From Hymenobacter caeli (lineage in GTDB: Bacteria > Bacteroidota > Bacteroidia > Cytophagales > Hymenobacteraceae): a stretch of DNA of 64,000 nucleotides. The translations under genes and the position numbers were made by a program. Shown one piece after another: positions 8,123 through 16,896 of this stretch. Below the pieces are notes generated by a model, which saw only the letters and a list, made by a program, of their open reading frames with translations, was not told the origin of the DNA and did not search any database. Position 1 is the first letter of the stretch, and each line of letters opens with the position of its first letter. The stretch is taken from positions 310,001-374,000 of the forward strand of contig NZ_JABSNP010000002.1 of NCBI RefSeq assembly GCF_013294115.1, given 5' to 3'.

Positions 8123-9292
8123 CTACACCACCGCCCGGAACAGCCGGTCCCAGCGCACGCGGTGCAGCAGGTCGGCGTTGGGGTCGAGCGAGAGCCAGAT
8201 GAACAGGGCCTTGCCCACCACGTGGTCTTCGGGCACGAAGCCCCAGAAGCGCGAATCCTCGGAGTTGAGGCGGTTGTCGCCCATCATGAAGTAGTAGTTT
8301 TGCCGGATGGTGTAGCGCGTCAGCGGCCGGCCGTTTTGCTGAATCATGCCGTCGCGCCAGCTGATGTTTTCGTTGGGCTCGTACTGCGACACGATTTTGT
8401 AATAAATCGCCGCGTTGGCGGGCGTGAGGGCCACCACCTGGCCCTTTTTGGGCACCGGCAGCGGGCCGTAGCTGCCGAGCTGCCAACGGTGCGCCCCGGC
8501 GCTCTGGGCCCCGGAAACCCCGAAATCGGCCACGTCGGGGAAGAGCGCCGCCGCGGGCGCAAATTCCGTGAGCGCCGTGGCAAAGGGCTGCCGGCGCAAA
8601 TCGGCGGCCACCGCGGCCGGGCAGCTGATGTAGTAGCCCAGCCGGCCGGTGGCGGGGTCGGTTTCGGCCGCGGGCACGCCGCCGGGCCGTTGGTAGTCGA
8701 CCACGCCGCGGGCGTGCAGGGCCCGGCGCACGTCGTCGTTGGGCGCGGGCACGGCCAGGAAGTAGGTGGTTTGGGTGCGGGCCGGGGCCGCCAGCGGGCT
8801 GGGCCGGCCGTTGATGAACACCCGGCCGCGGCGCAGCTCCAGGGTGTCGCCGGCCACGGCCACGCAGCGCTTGATGTAGTTGGTGCGCAGGTCGGCCGGG
8901 TACTGCGGCTCGTGCGGCAGGTGGAACACCACCACGTCGTTGCGCCGGATGCGGCTGAAACCGGGAAAGCGGTAGGTGGGCAGCTGCACCAAGTCGGAGT
9001 ACGACTTCAGCCCGAACAGCGGGTCCTTCTGGTGGGTAAGGGGGATTTGCAACGGCGTTTGCGGGGTAATGGGCCCGTAGTGCAGCTTGCTCACGGCGAT
9101 GTACTCGCCCACCAGCACCGTGGGCTCCATGCTTTCGGAGGGGATGACGTAGGCCTCCACGGCCGACCAGCGAAAGAGCGAGGCCACCACCACCGCAAAG
9201 AGCAGCGAATCGGCCCACTGGCGGGCGGTGCTTTTGGGCGGGCGGGGCGCGGGGGCGGCGCGGCGGAACCGTTGGAAACGAGGGAAAAGCAT
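8123..9292 (-). CDS. lepB: Signal peptidase I
   Basis: Membrane-anchored serine protease that removes signal peptides from exported proteins. 389 residues. An N-terminal membrane segment (about residues 28-45) is followed by PSESMEPT with the nucleophile Ser near residue 53, NYIKRCVAVAGDTLE with the general-base Lys near residue 140, and the C-terminal box YFMMGDNRLNSEDSRFWG. The long insertion between the Lys box and the GDN box is typical of Bacteroidota versions. Complete. The start is at 9292, next to a divergent DUF3352-like gene. Confidence 0.96.
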   Translation of the reverse strand: MLFPRFQRFRRAAPAPRPPKSTARQWADSLLFAVVVASLFRWSAVEAYVIPSESMEPTVLVGEYIAVSKLHYGPITPQTPLQIPLTHQKDPLFGLKSYSDLVQLPTYRFPGFSRIRRNDVVVFHLPHEPQYPADLRTNYIKRCVAVAGDTLELRRGRVFINGRPSPLAAPARTQTTYFLAVPAPNDDVRRALHARGVVDYQRPGGVPAAETDPATGRLGYYISCPAAVAADLRRQPFATALTEFAPAAALFPDVADFGVSGAQSAGAHRWQLGSYGPLPVPKKGQVVALTPANAAIYYKIVSQYEPNENISWRDGMIQQNGRPLTRYTIRQNYYFMMGDNRLNSEDSRFWGFVPEDHVVGKALFIWLSLDPNADLLHRVRWDRLFRAVV

Positions 9293-9400
9293 GGCGTGGG
9301 GGGTGGCGTGAAAGATTTTGGCGAAGAACTAAAATAGCGCTATAATATTGTTGAACGCGCCGCCGCCAGCGCCCCGGGGCCGGGTAGGGGCCCGGGGCCG

Positions 9401-9408
9401 TACTTTCG
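9401..9408 (+). promoter_or_regulatory. -7-like box TACTTTCG
   Basis: Fits TAnnTTTG with C for the last T, a variant seen before other genes here (TACCTTCG at 27938-27945 and 47032-47039, minus strand). It lies 30 nt before the ATG at 9439. Confidence 0.45.
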
Positions 9409-9438
9409 CCTCCCACTTTCCGCTCCCCGCCCCCCTAA

Positions 9439-12186
9439 ATGTCCCGCAAGCTTTGGGCGCTGCTCGTGGCCCTCGCGCTGCTGCTGGCGCTGGCCACCTA
9501 CGTGTACTACCGCCGCACCGTGGCCGCCGAGCCGGTGGACGCCTACGCCCTGGTGCCCGACGACGCCGTGCTCGTGCTCACCACCCGCGACCACCCCGCC
9601 CTGGTGCGCCACTTGCAGGAAATCCAGCTCTGGGACAACCTCACGGCCGTGCGCTACGTGCAGCTGGCCGCCGGCCACCTGGCCGTGGCCGACAGCCTGG
9701 CCGGCGGCCACGGCCGCACCGGCAGCCTGCTGGACTTGCTGGGCCGCAAGCAGGTCGTGACTTCCGTGCACGTAACGGGCCCGGGCGCGTTCGACGTGCT
9801 CTACCAGGTGCCGCTGGCCTCGGTGCGCGAATACCGGCAGGCGCGGGGCCTGCTCGAAACCCTGGGCCGCGACCGGCGCTACCGCCTGCGCCAGCGCCTG
9901 CTCGACGGCCAGGCGCTGAGCGTGCTGACCGAGGTGCGCACCGAAAGCAGCCTGACGGTGTTCAACTACCGCAACCATTGGGTGTTGAGCACCAACGCCG
10001 CCCTGGTGGAAGCCGTGGTGCAACGCCTGCGCCACCCCCGGGCCCCCACCGTGCTGGCCCGCTTCGCCGACACCGACGTGCTGCGCGTGCCGGGCACCGA
10101 CGCCGCGCTGTGGCTCAACTTCCGGCGCTTGCCGCAGCTGCTCGACGTGCTGTTCCGGCCCGAAACCCACGCCCGCTTCGACCCCCTGGCCACCCTGGCC
10201 GCCGACGGCCTGCTGGGCCTGAAGCTGGCCGGCCCCGTGGCCGAGCTGGCCGGCTTCGCCACCCCCGAAACCGCCCGGGGGGCCCTGCAAGCCCAGGTGC
10301 GCGGCCAGCCCGCCGAGCCCTTTGGGCTGGCGGGCGTGCTGCCCACGCGCACGGCGCTGGTGCTGCGGCTGGCCGTGCGCCCGCGGGCCCCGGCGGGCCC
10401 GGCCGCGGCCGACTCGGCGGGCCTGCGCACGGCCCTCGACAGCCTGGCGGCCAGCTTCGGCCCCGAAATGGCGGTGGCTTACCTGGCGGCCGCCGCGCCG
10501 GGGGCCGCGTCGGGGCGGCTGGCCTACCTGCGCTGCCCGGCCCCGGCCCGCACCGCCCGCTGGCTGGGCGAGGTGCGCCGCCGCACGGGCCAGTCGGCCG
10601 CCTTCACGCGGGTGGGGGGCTACGAAATGCACCCGCTGGGCGTGGCCATCGGCCAGCTGGTGAAGCCGCTTTTAGCCCCCGCCGCGCCCGGCGAGGCCGA
10701 GCCCGCCCCCGTGGGGGCCCTGGTGGACGGCTACCTGGTGCTGGCCGACGCCGCCACCCTGGGCGGGGCCCTGGCCGACGTGGCCGCCGGCCGCACCTGG
10801 GCCCGCTCGCCGGCCTACGCCGCCTTTTTGGCCCGCACGCTGCCCCGCGCCCGCCTGGGCCTCTACCTCGACACCCGCAACGCCTGGAACGGCCTGCTCG
10901 GGGCCCTCACCGAAGACCGCCGCGCCGGGCTGCTGCGCAACGAGGCCCTGTTCCAGCGCTTCCCGCAGCTGGCCTGGCAGCTGGTGCCCGCCCCCGACGA
11001 GGCCGCCCCCGGGGCCCGGTACTACGGCCGCCTGCTGCTGCACCGGCCCGGCGAAGGCGAGGGCGCGGCCGCCCTGGCCGGGGCGGCCGCGGGCCGGGGC
11101 CTGGCCTTCGGGGCCCCGCTGGTGGGCACGCCGCTGCTGCTGGCCGTGCCGGGCGCGCGCGCGCCGGCGGCCCTGGTGCAGGACTCGGCCGGGGTGGCCT
11201 ACTTCGTAAGCCCCGACAACGGCGTGGTGTGGGCCGACTCGCTGGGGGCCCCGCTGGCGGGGGCCGCGCCGCTGCCCGCCGGCCCGGGCGCGCCCGGGGG
11301 CCTGGCGCTGGCCGCCGGCCCGCGCCTGCACCGCCTGGCCCTGGCCGACGGCCGCGAGGCCCCGCCCTTTCCCCTCAACCTGCCCGACACCGTGCGGGCC
11401 ACCGCCCTGCAGGCCAGCGCCCCGGCGGCCGGGGCCCCGCGCCTGCTGGCCACCGCCGGGCCCCGGGCCCTGTTTCTGCTCGACGCCCAGGGCCGGCAGT
11501 ACCCGGGCTGGGCCCCCAAGCGGCTCGATTTTCCGCTGGCCGGGGCCGCCGCGCTGCTGAGCGTGGGCGGGCGCGACGTGGTGGTGTGCCCGCTGCAAAA
11601 CGGCTACGTCTACGCCTACGACCAGCGCGGGGGCCTGCTGCCGGGCTTTCCGCTGAGCGTGGGGGCCCGGCTGGCGGGCGGGCTGGCCGGGCCGGCGGGC
11701 AGCACGCTGGGCCGCACCCGCCTCACGGTCGTCAACCAGCACGGCGAGCTGGTCACCTTCACGCTGGTGGGCGACGTGGTGGCCCGCCGCCGGGTGGCCA
11801 CCTGGAGCCGCACGGCCACTTTCCGGCTGGTGCCGGCGGCGGGCGGCGGCCGCACCTACGGCCTCACCCGCGAAGACGGCGGCCGCTACGATTTCTACCT
11901 GCCCCCCCGCGCCGCCCCGGTGGTGTCGCGGGCGTTTGTGACGTCGGGGCCCAAGCCGACGCAGTTTTTCGACTTCGGGGCCGGCGGGCAGCTGGTGGCC
12001 GTGGGCGAGCCGGGCCCCGGGCTGGCCTACGTGTTCGACGCCCGGGGGCAACTGCTGGGCGGGCAGCCCCTGGCCAGCACCGGCACCGGCGTGGGCCTGG
12101 CCTACAGCGCCCCCACCGGCACCTACCAGCTGGTGCACCTGGTGGGCCGCGAGCTGCGCCGCACCGAGCTGCGCCCCCCGCCGTAG
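9439..12186 (+). CDS. Large membrane-anchored DUF3352-like protein with beta-propeller-like C-terminus
   Basis: 915 residues. One N-terminal membrane segment (about residues 5-22, followed by YYRR) anchors an extracytoplasmic protein. The first about 550 residues resemble DUF3352-type proteins: VPDDAVLVL near the start, then repeated blocks such as VFNYRNHWVLST, AELAGFATPE and MEMHPLGV-like segments. The last about 350 residues carry repeated VVVCPLQNGYVYAYDQRGG / GLLPGFPLSVG units like PQQ or VCBS-type beta-propellers. Ala, Gly and Leu dominate, with extremely GC-rich codons. Role unknown; probably envelope. Downstream, a NadR-like kinase has its own likely promoter. Confidence 0.7.
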   Translation: MSRKLWALLVALALLLALATYVYYRRTVAAEPVDAYALVPDDAVLVLTTRDHPALVRHLQEIQLWDNLTAVRYVQLAAGHLAVADSLAGGHGRTGSLLDLLGRKQVVTSVHVTGPGAFDVLYQVPLASVREYRQARGLLETLGRDRRYRLRQRLLDGQALSVLTEVRTESSLTVFNYRNHWVLSTNAALVEAVVQRLRHPRAPTVLARFADTDVLRVPGTDAALWLNFRRLPQLLDVLFRPETHARFDPLATLAADGLLGLKLAGPVAELAGFATPETARGALQAQVRGQPAEPFGLAGVLPTRTALVLRLAVRPRAPAGPAAADSAGLRTALDSLAASFGPEMAVAYLAAAAPGAASGRLAYLRCPAPARTARWLGEVRRRTGQSAAFTRVGGYEMHPLGVAIGQLVKPLLAPAAPGEAEPAPVGALVDGYLVLADAATLGGALADVAAGRTWARSPAYAAFLARTLPRARLGLYLDTRNAWNGLLGALTEDRRAGLLRNEALFQRFPQLAWQLVPAPDEAAPGARYYGRLLLHRPGEGEGAAALAGAAAGRGLAFGAPLVGTPLLLAVPGARAPAALVQDSAGVAYFVSPDNGVVWADSLGAPLAGAAPLPAGPGAPGGLALAAGPRLHRLALADGREAPPFPLNLPDTVRATALQASAPAAGAPRLLATAGPRALFLLDAQGRQYPGWAPKRLDFPLAGAAALLSVGGRDVVVCPLQNGYVYAYDQRGGLLPGFPLSVGARLAGGLAGPAGSTLGRTRLTVVNQHGELVTFTLVGDVVARRRVATWSRTATFRLVPAAGGGRTYGLTREDGGRYDFYLPPRAAPVVSRAFVTSGPKPTQFFDFGAGGQLVAVGEPGPGLAYVFDARGQLLGGQPLASTGTGVGLAYSAPTGTYQLVHLVGRELRRTELRPPP

Positions 12187-12280
12187 CCGGGGGTGGAGCC
12201 GCCCGTCCGGCCCAGCCCGGAGCCGGCGGGGAAAAACGGTCCGTTGGACGAATTGCGCCGCTGGCACCCCCGGCCGCCGG

Positions 12281-12289
12281 TAATTTTCG
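12281..12289 (+). promoter_or_regulatory. -7-like box TAATTTTCG before the NadR-like kinase
   Basis: TA followed by AT and TTTCG, close to TAnnTTTG, 17 nt before the ATG at 12307. Confidence 0.4.
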
Positions 12290-12306
12290 TATCAGCAACC
12301 CGATAT

Positions 12307-12858
12307 ATGAATCCATCTGTTTCTTCCGCTCACCCCCCCGACGACGCCCCGGCGCGGATCGTGCTCATGGGGGCCGAAAGCACCGGCAAAACCACCCTCT
12401 GCCGCGCCCTGGCCGCCGCCTACAGCACCGTGTGGGTGCCCGAGTACGGCCGCCAGCTCACCGAAGAGAAAAACGGCGACATCAGCTACTCCGACCACCT
12501 GCGCATTGCCCAGCGCCACGTGGAACTCGAAGACGAGGTGATGGCCGAGGCCCGGCGGTTCCTCTTCGTCGACACCAGCGCCATCACCACGGCGCTCTAC
12601 TCGTACTTCTACTACCAGGCCTGCGACCCGCGCCTGCTGGAAATGGTGCGGGCCTGCCGCGCCCGCTACGCCCACACCATCGTGTGCCAGCCGTCCATCC
12701 CGTTCGAGGCCGACGGCTGGCGCGGGCCCGAGGCCCTGCGCACCGTGCAGCAGGGCGCCACCCTCATGCAGCTCGATTTGCTCGGCATCCCCTACACCTG
12801 CGTCGAGGGCACGGTGGCCGAGCGCGTGCGCCAGGTGAAGGCCGTGCTGGGCAAGTGA
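12307..12858 (+). CDS. NadR-like AAA-fold kinase (ribosylnicotinamide kinase-type)
   Basis: 183 residues. A Walker A motif GAESTGKTTL near residue 22 and VPEYGRQL nearby are typical of the ribosylnicotinamide kinase domain of NadR. Downstream landmarks are FVDTSAITTALYS, VCQPSIPFEADGWRGPEALR and a conserved C-terminal Leu/Val region. It probably phosphorylates nicotinamide riboside in NAD salvage, but the NMN-adenylyltransferase domain of full NadR is absent, so this is the stand-alone kinase type. The ATG at 12307 starts just before the P-loop region. Cytoplasmic. Convergent with corA. Confidence 0.82.
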   Translation: MNPSVSSAHPPDDAPARIVLMGAESTGKTTLCRALAAAYSTVWVPEYGRQLTEEKNGDISYSDHLRIAQRHVELEDEVMAEARRFLFVDTSAITTALYSYFYYQACDPRLLEMVRACRARYAHTIVCQPSIPFEADGWRGPEALRTVQQGATLMQLDLLGIPYTCVEGTVAERVRQVKAVLGK

Positions 12859-12864
12859 GGAGGG

Positions 12865-12920
12865 GAATTAAAAATGGGGATGGAACAGTACACATGCTGC
12901 TCCATCCCCATTTTTAATTC
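12865..12920. terminator. Bidirectional terminator between the NadR-like gene and corA
   Basis: Arms 12865-12888 (GAATTAAAAATGGGGATGGA core) and 12897-12920 pair with one mismatch over 24 bp around an 8-nt loop. An A-run at one end and a T-run at the other let it work in both directions for these convergent genes. Confidence 0.85.
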
Positions 12921-12937
12921 ATTATTTTTAATTAAAG

Positions 12938-14119
12938 TCAATCGTCGCTCGAGAGCCAGCCTTTGCGCCAGAAATAATAGAGCTGGCCGGCCACGATGAG
13001 CACCAGTATGACGAGTAGGATGGGGTAGCCCAGGGGCTTGTACAGCTCGGGCATGTTGAGGGGCAGCAGGTGGCCGTGGCCGTCGTCGTGCTGGAAGTTC
13101 ATGCCGTAGAGGCCCACGATGAAGCTCAGCGGGATGAAGATGGAGCTGATGATGGTCAGCACCTTCATCACCTCGTTCATGCGGTTGCTCTGGTCGGAGA
13201 GGAACAGGTCGGCCAGGCTGCTGATGTTGTCGCGGTAGCTCTCGGCCAGGTCCAGGGCCTGGATGGCGTGGTCGTAGCAGTCGCGGTAGTACACCTTCAC
13301 GGCCTCGGGCACGGCCTCGTCGGGCAGGCGCAGGATTTCCGCGATTTTGTCGCGCTCCGGGTACACCAGCCGCCGCAGGCGCACCACGTCCTTCTTCACC
13401 CGCAGGATGCGGCCCAGCAGGCGCCGCTCGCGCCGGGCCCCGAAAATGCCGTCTTCCAGCTCCTCGATGTAGTCGCCCACGGCGGCCATCGTGGGGTAGT
13501 AGTGGTCGAGCACCACGTCGGTGAGGGCGTAGGCCAGGTAAGCGCTGGGGCGCTGGCGCAGCTGGCTGTTGGCCACGCGCAGCCGGTTGCGCAGCACGTC
13601 GAGGCAGTCCTCGTAGTCGTCCTGAAACGTGAGTACGTAGTTGGGCCCCGTGAAGATGGAGAGCTGGTCGTCGTCGATTTCCAGGTCGGCGGTGAACTCG
13701 GCCATGCGCGAAACCAGGAACAGGCGGTTGTCGTCGAACACCTCCACCTTGGCCCGCTGGTCGTCGTTGAGCACGTCTTCCATCTGCAGCGGGTGCAGGT
13801 TAAAGTTTTCCATCAGCCGCTCGATGAGGGGCAGGTCGCCGTAGCCGCGCACATCGAGCCAGTACCGGCGCTCGGGCTGGGCCCGCACGGCGGCCAGCAG
13901 CTCGTCGTAGCGGCCCGTGTACTCGGCCTCGTCGCAGCCCTGGGCGTCGTAGAGCATCAGAAACAGGCGGGGCGGCGGCGCGTCGGGGCGCACGGTGAGG
14001 GTGCCGGGCTTTTGGCCCACCCGTTGGGTGCGGGCCTGGCGTTCGGCGGCGCGTTCGGCGGCGGGGGCGTCGGTGCGTTCGGCGGCGGGGGCGGCGGGGG
14101 GCGGGGCGGAAGGGGCCAT
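12938..14119 (-). CDS. corA: Magnesium/cobalt transporter CorA
   Basis: Divalent cation channel of the inner membrane. 393 residues from the ATG at 14119. A Pro/Ala/Glu-rich N-terminal tail (about 45 residues) precedes the cytoplasmic funnel domain (LDVRGYGD, HPLQMEDVLN). Then come two C-terminal membrane helices with the selectivity motif YGMNF between them, and a short positive tail. The frame is open far upstream of 14119 (to 15400) only because of GC bias; that part is antisense to the acyltransferase gene. A -7-like TATTTTG lies at 14147-14153 on the minus strand. Confidence 0.95.
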   Translation of the reverse strand: MAPSAPPPAAPAAERTDAPAAERAAERQARTQRVGQKPGTLTVRPDAPPPRLFLMLYDAQGCDEAEYTGRYDELLAAVRAQPERRYWLDVRGYGDLPLIERLMENFNLHPLQMEDVLNDDQRAKVEVFDDNRLFLVSRMAEFTADLEIDDDQLSIFTGPNYVLTFQDDYEDCLDVLRNRLRVANSQLRQRPSAYLAYALTDVVLDHYYPTMAAVGDYIEELEDGIFGARRERRLLGRILRVKKDVVRLRRLVYPERDKIAEILRLPDEAVPEAVKVYYRDCYDHAIQALDLAESYRDNISSLADLFLSDQSNRMNEVMKVLTIISSIFIPLSFIVGLYGMNFQHDDGHGHLLPLNMPELYKPLGYPILLVILVLIVAGQLYYFWRKGWLSSDD

Positions 14120-14196
14120 GCGAAACGGAAGAGGGAAATGCGCCCGCAAAATACGCCCGCCGGGCAGCCGGGTTGGGCCGGGGCGCGGCGGGCCCG

Positions 14197-14203
14197 TACT
14201 TTG
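14197..14203 (+). promoter_or_regulatory. -33/-7 promoter of the acyltransferase-like gene
   Basis: TACTTTG, with TTG at 14173-14175 upstream (21-nt spacer), a reasonable Bacteroidota promoter. It faces the minus-strand corA box at 14147-14153, so this short gap holds divergent promoters. Confidence 0.45.
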
Positions 14204-14236
14204 CCGGGCCCATCGCCGCCTGCCGTGTCCGCTTCC

Positions 14237-15238
14237 ATGCCGTTTTCCGTTGCTGCTGCCGCTGCCGGGCCCGCCGGCGCGGGGCTGGCCGTGTGGGCCC
14301 CCGCGCCCGCGCCGGGGCCCGCCGCCCCGCGCCACCCGCTGGCCTTCGAGCCGCTGCTGTTCCTGCGGCCCGCGCACCAGGCCCTGCAACCCCCGGCGGG
14401 CCCCGTGCTCAGCTTTTACTTGGAAGACGCCGCCCGGGGCCGCACCGTGGGCCAGCTGTTTGTGGTGCTGGACGCCGCCACCGGCCGGGCCCGCAGCCCG
14501 GGGCAGGCCCCGTTCGGGGCAGTGCAGCTGGCGGCCGGCCTGGGCGCGGCGGCTGTGCACCCGCTGCTCGAAGCGGCCGAAGCGGCCTTGCGGGGCCTCG
14601 GCCAGCGGCGGCTGGCGCTGCGCGGCCACCCGTTTTGCTACGGCCCCGCCGGGGCCGCCGCCCAGGCCGAGGCCCTGGCGCAGCGCGGCTACCGGGTGGC
14701 CCTGGCCGAGCAGAACTACCACCTCGACCTGGCCCGCGCCTACGCCGCCGGCCTGCACCCCTCGGAGCGCCGCCGCCTGCACAAGTGCGCCCGCCACGGC
14801 CTGGTGGTGGAGCAGGAGCACCGCTGGTTTCTGCCCCGGGCCCACGCCTTCCTCAGCGCGTGCCGGCAGGAGCGGGGGCAGGCCCCGCCGCTGCCCCTGG
14901 CGCGGCTGGAGGCCCTGTTCGAGGCGTTCCCCGACGACCACTTCCTGTTTTCGGTGCGGGGCCCCGGCGGCGAGTGGGCGGCCCTCGCGGTGGCCGTGCG
15001 CGTGAGCGAGCGGGTGCTCTACAACTTCTACCCCGCCAGCCCCCTCAGCCAGAACGCGCTGAGCCCCGTGGTGCTCCTCAACGAGGGCCTGCACGCCTTC
15101 GGGCGGGCCAGCGGGATGGCGGTGCTCGACCTGGGCACGTCCACGCTGCCCACGGGCCCCAACGCTTCGCTGCTGCGCTTCAAGCGCCACCTCGGGGGCA
15201 CGGCCGGCCTGCGCCTGAGCTGGGAAAAGGACCTGTGA
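14237..15238 (+). CDS. GNAT/FemAB-like acyltransferase-type protein
   Basis: 333 residues from ATG 14237 (a GTG at 14225 would add four). The N-terminal half is Ala/Pro/Gly-rich. The second half has the pattern of a GNAT-type or FemAB-like fold: YHLDLARAYAAGL, HPSERRRLHKCARHGL, FLFSVRG, LYNFYPASP and a C-terminal LRFKRHLGG. In similar proteins, conserved S-x-x-x-R-x-x-x-x-K residues bind substrate. It probably transfers an acyl or aminoacyl group; the substrate is unknown. It starts a run of four co-oriented genes with a flippase, a glycosyltransferase and a membrane protein, so a surface-polymer role is possible. Confidence 0.6.
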   Translation: MPFSVAAAAAGPAGAGLAVWAPAPAPGPAAPRHPLAFEPLLFLRPAHQALQPPAGPVLSFYLEDAARGRTVGQLFVVLDAATGRARSPGQAPFGAVQLAAGLGAAAVHPLLEAAEAALRGLGQRRLALRGHPFCYGPAGAAAQAEALAQRGYRVALAEQNYHLDLARAYAAGLHPSERRRLHKCARHGLVVEQEHRWFLPRAHAFLSACRQERGQAPPLPLARLEALFEAFPDDHFLFSVRGPGGEWAALAVAVRVSERVLYNFYPASPLSQNALSPVVLLNEGLHAFGRASGMAVLDLGTSTLPTGPNASLLRFKRHLGGTAGLRLSWEKDL

Positions 15239-15471
15239 AGTAAGGCGGCGGGGCAGGGGCTTGCCTCGCCTGGTGCGGAGCGAGCGGCGTGCCCTGGCCG
15301 GAGCGCTGCGTGACTGCTGACGGGAAAAGGTTTTCCTGTGGGGGGCGGTGGCTTTCCTGCCACGCGTTTGGTCGAGTGCCGGGGGCTGTTCGGAGGGCAT
15401 CGATAAACGGTTGGGTGCTGCGGCCGGTTGGGAAGCCCCGGCCGTATCGTTCTTTACGGGCCCGCGTTTTC
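15239..15471. other. Gap before the flippase
   Basis: About 230 bases, GC-rich. A weak TATCGTTC/TTTACG stretch around 15445-15458 is the only promoter-like sequence. No RNA or conserved protein recognised. Confidence 0.3.
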
Positions 15472-16812
15472 ATGCCCCCGGATTTGCCCCTTCGCCCTGC
15501 TCCGCTGCTGCGCCGCGCCGCCGCTCCCTGGCGGGGCTTCGTGCGCGGCTCCCTGACCACCGCCGTGGGCCTGGCCGCGCGGGCCGCGGGGGCGGTGGTG
15601 GTGGGCAAGCTGGTGGCCACTTACGCCCCGGTGGGGGGGCTCACGGCGTTTTCGCAGGTGCAGAGCATCATGGCCCTGCTCACCACCCTGGCCGTGGACG
15701 GCACCCACGTGGGCCTGGTGAAGTACCTCGCTCCGCTGCGCCCCGGCAGCCCCCGCTACCGGGCCTGGCTGGGCGCGGCTGCTGCCCTGAACGCGGGGGC
15801 CCTGCTGCTGGGCGCGGCCGGGCTGGCGCTGTGGCCGGGGCTGGCCGCGGGCCAGGGGCAGCGGGCCGTGCTGGTGGGCGGCGTGGCCCTGGGCACGGCG
15901 CAGGCCCTGCTGGGCACGGCGCTGCTGGCCGCCGGCGAGCTGCGCGCGTTCGTGGCACTGGCGGTGGCGGTGGCCGCCCTGGGCACCGGGGCCGTGGCGG
16001 CGGGCCTGGGGCCGGGGCGCAGCTGGCCGCTGCCCACGGTGCTGCTGGCCTACGTGGTGGGCCAGGGCCTGGCCGTGGTGCCGGCCCTGGCGCTGGCCGC
16101 CCGCGCCGGGGTGCTCCGGGGCCTGGGCCGGCGGTGGGTGGCCCGGCCCAGCCGGGCGGCCCTGCGCGGCCTGGCCCGGTTCGGGCTGATGGCCGTGGGC
16201 AACATCTTCTTCGGCCGGGCCGTGGACATGGCCGTGCGGGCCCTGCTGCTGGCCCGCTTCGGCCCGGCCCGGGCCGACGTGTGGCAGGCCGCCGCCAAGC
16301 TCTCCGACAACTACTCGATGGTGGTGGCCGCCGTGCTCAGCAGCGTGTTTTACCCGCGGCTGGCGGCGCTGGCGGGGCAGCCGGCCGCGGCCCGCCGCTA
16401 CCTGCGCGGCGTGCTGGCCCTGCTGGCCCCGGGGCTGGCGCTCGGGCTGGGGGCCCTGTTCGTGGCCCGCGACCAGCTGCTGCCGCTGCTGTTTGCCCCG
16501 CGCCTGCTGGCCGCCCGCGCCCTGCTGGCCCCCCAGATGCTGGGCGACTGGGCCAAGTTCCTGAGCTGGGTGTTCATCTTTCAGCTCACGGCCCGGGCCC
16601 GCGCGGGGCGCTACGTGGCCGTGCAGGCCGTTTCGGCGGGGCTCTACGCCGCGCTGCTGGCCGGGCTGCTGCCGGCGCTGGGCCTGGCCGGGGCCGTGTG
16701 GGCCCACGCCCTGCGCTACGGGCTGCTGCTGCTGGGGTGCGTGTTTTTCCAGCTGCGGGCCGGGCGCGCGCGGGAGGCGCAAGGGGTGGGCAACGACGGG
16801 CAAATAGCATGA
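15472..16812 (+). CDS. Polysaccharide flippase (Wzx/MATE-like, O-antigen translocase type)
   Basis: 446 residues, almost wholly membrane-embedded: about 12 hydrophobic segments. The N-terminus has GSLTTAVGLAARAAGAVVVG and QVQSIMALLTTL, as in O-antigen translocases of the MOP superfamily, which move lipid-linked glycans across the inner membrane. The conserved central region DVWQAAAKLSDNYSMVV is present. The ATG at 15472 follows a short gap. It is followed by a family 2 glycosyltransferase, which supports a role in exopolysaccharide or O-antigen export. Confidence 0.85.
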   Translation: MPPDLPLRPAPLLRRAAAPWRGFVRGSLTTAVGLAARAAGAVVVGKLVATYAPVGGLTAFSQVQSIMALLTTLAVDGTHVGLVKYLAPLRPGSPRYRAWLGAAAALNAGALLLGAAGLALWPGLAAGQGQRAVLVGGVALGTAQALLGTALLAAGELRAFVALAVAVAALGTGAVAAGLGPGRSWPLPTVLLAYVVGQGLAVVPALALAARAGVLRGLGRRWVARPSRAALRGLARFGLMAVGNIFFGRAVDMAVRALLLARFGPARADVWQAAAKLSDNYSMVVAAVLSSVFYPRLAALAGQPAAARRYLRGVLALLAPGLALGLGALFVARDQLLPLLFAPRLLAARALLAPQMLGDWAKFLSWVFIFQLTARARAGRYVAVQAVSAGLYAALLAGLLPALGLAGAVWAHALRYGLLLLGCVFFQLRAGRAREAQGVGNDGQIA

Positions 16813-16896
16813 AGGCCTATTTTTGAAAGCATTTCCCGCCCCCTCACTCCCCCCGCCATCTCTCCCGCCGCCCGCCCTGCTTCCCAACCCCCGGCC

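Noticed and set aside
10672..12267. 531-codon minus-strand frame opposite the DUF3352-like gene
   Set aside because: Same GC-bias artefact; composition dominated by Gly, Gln and Ala.
13070..15238. Very long open frame covering corA antisense plus the acyltransferase gene
   Set aside because: Only the last 333 codons look like protein; the rest is antisense to corA and open because GC-rich codons leave few stops.
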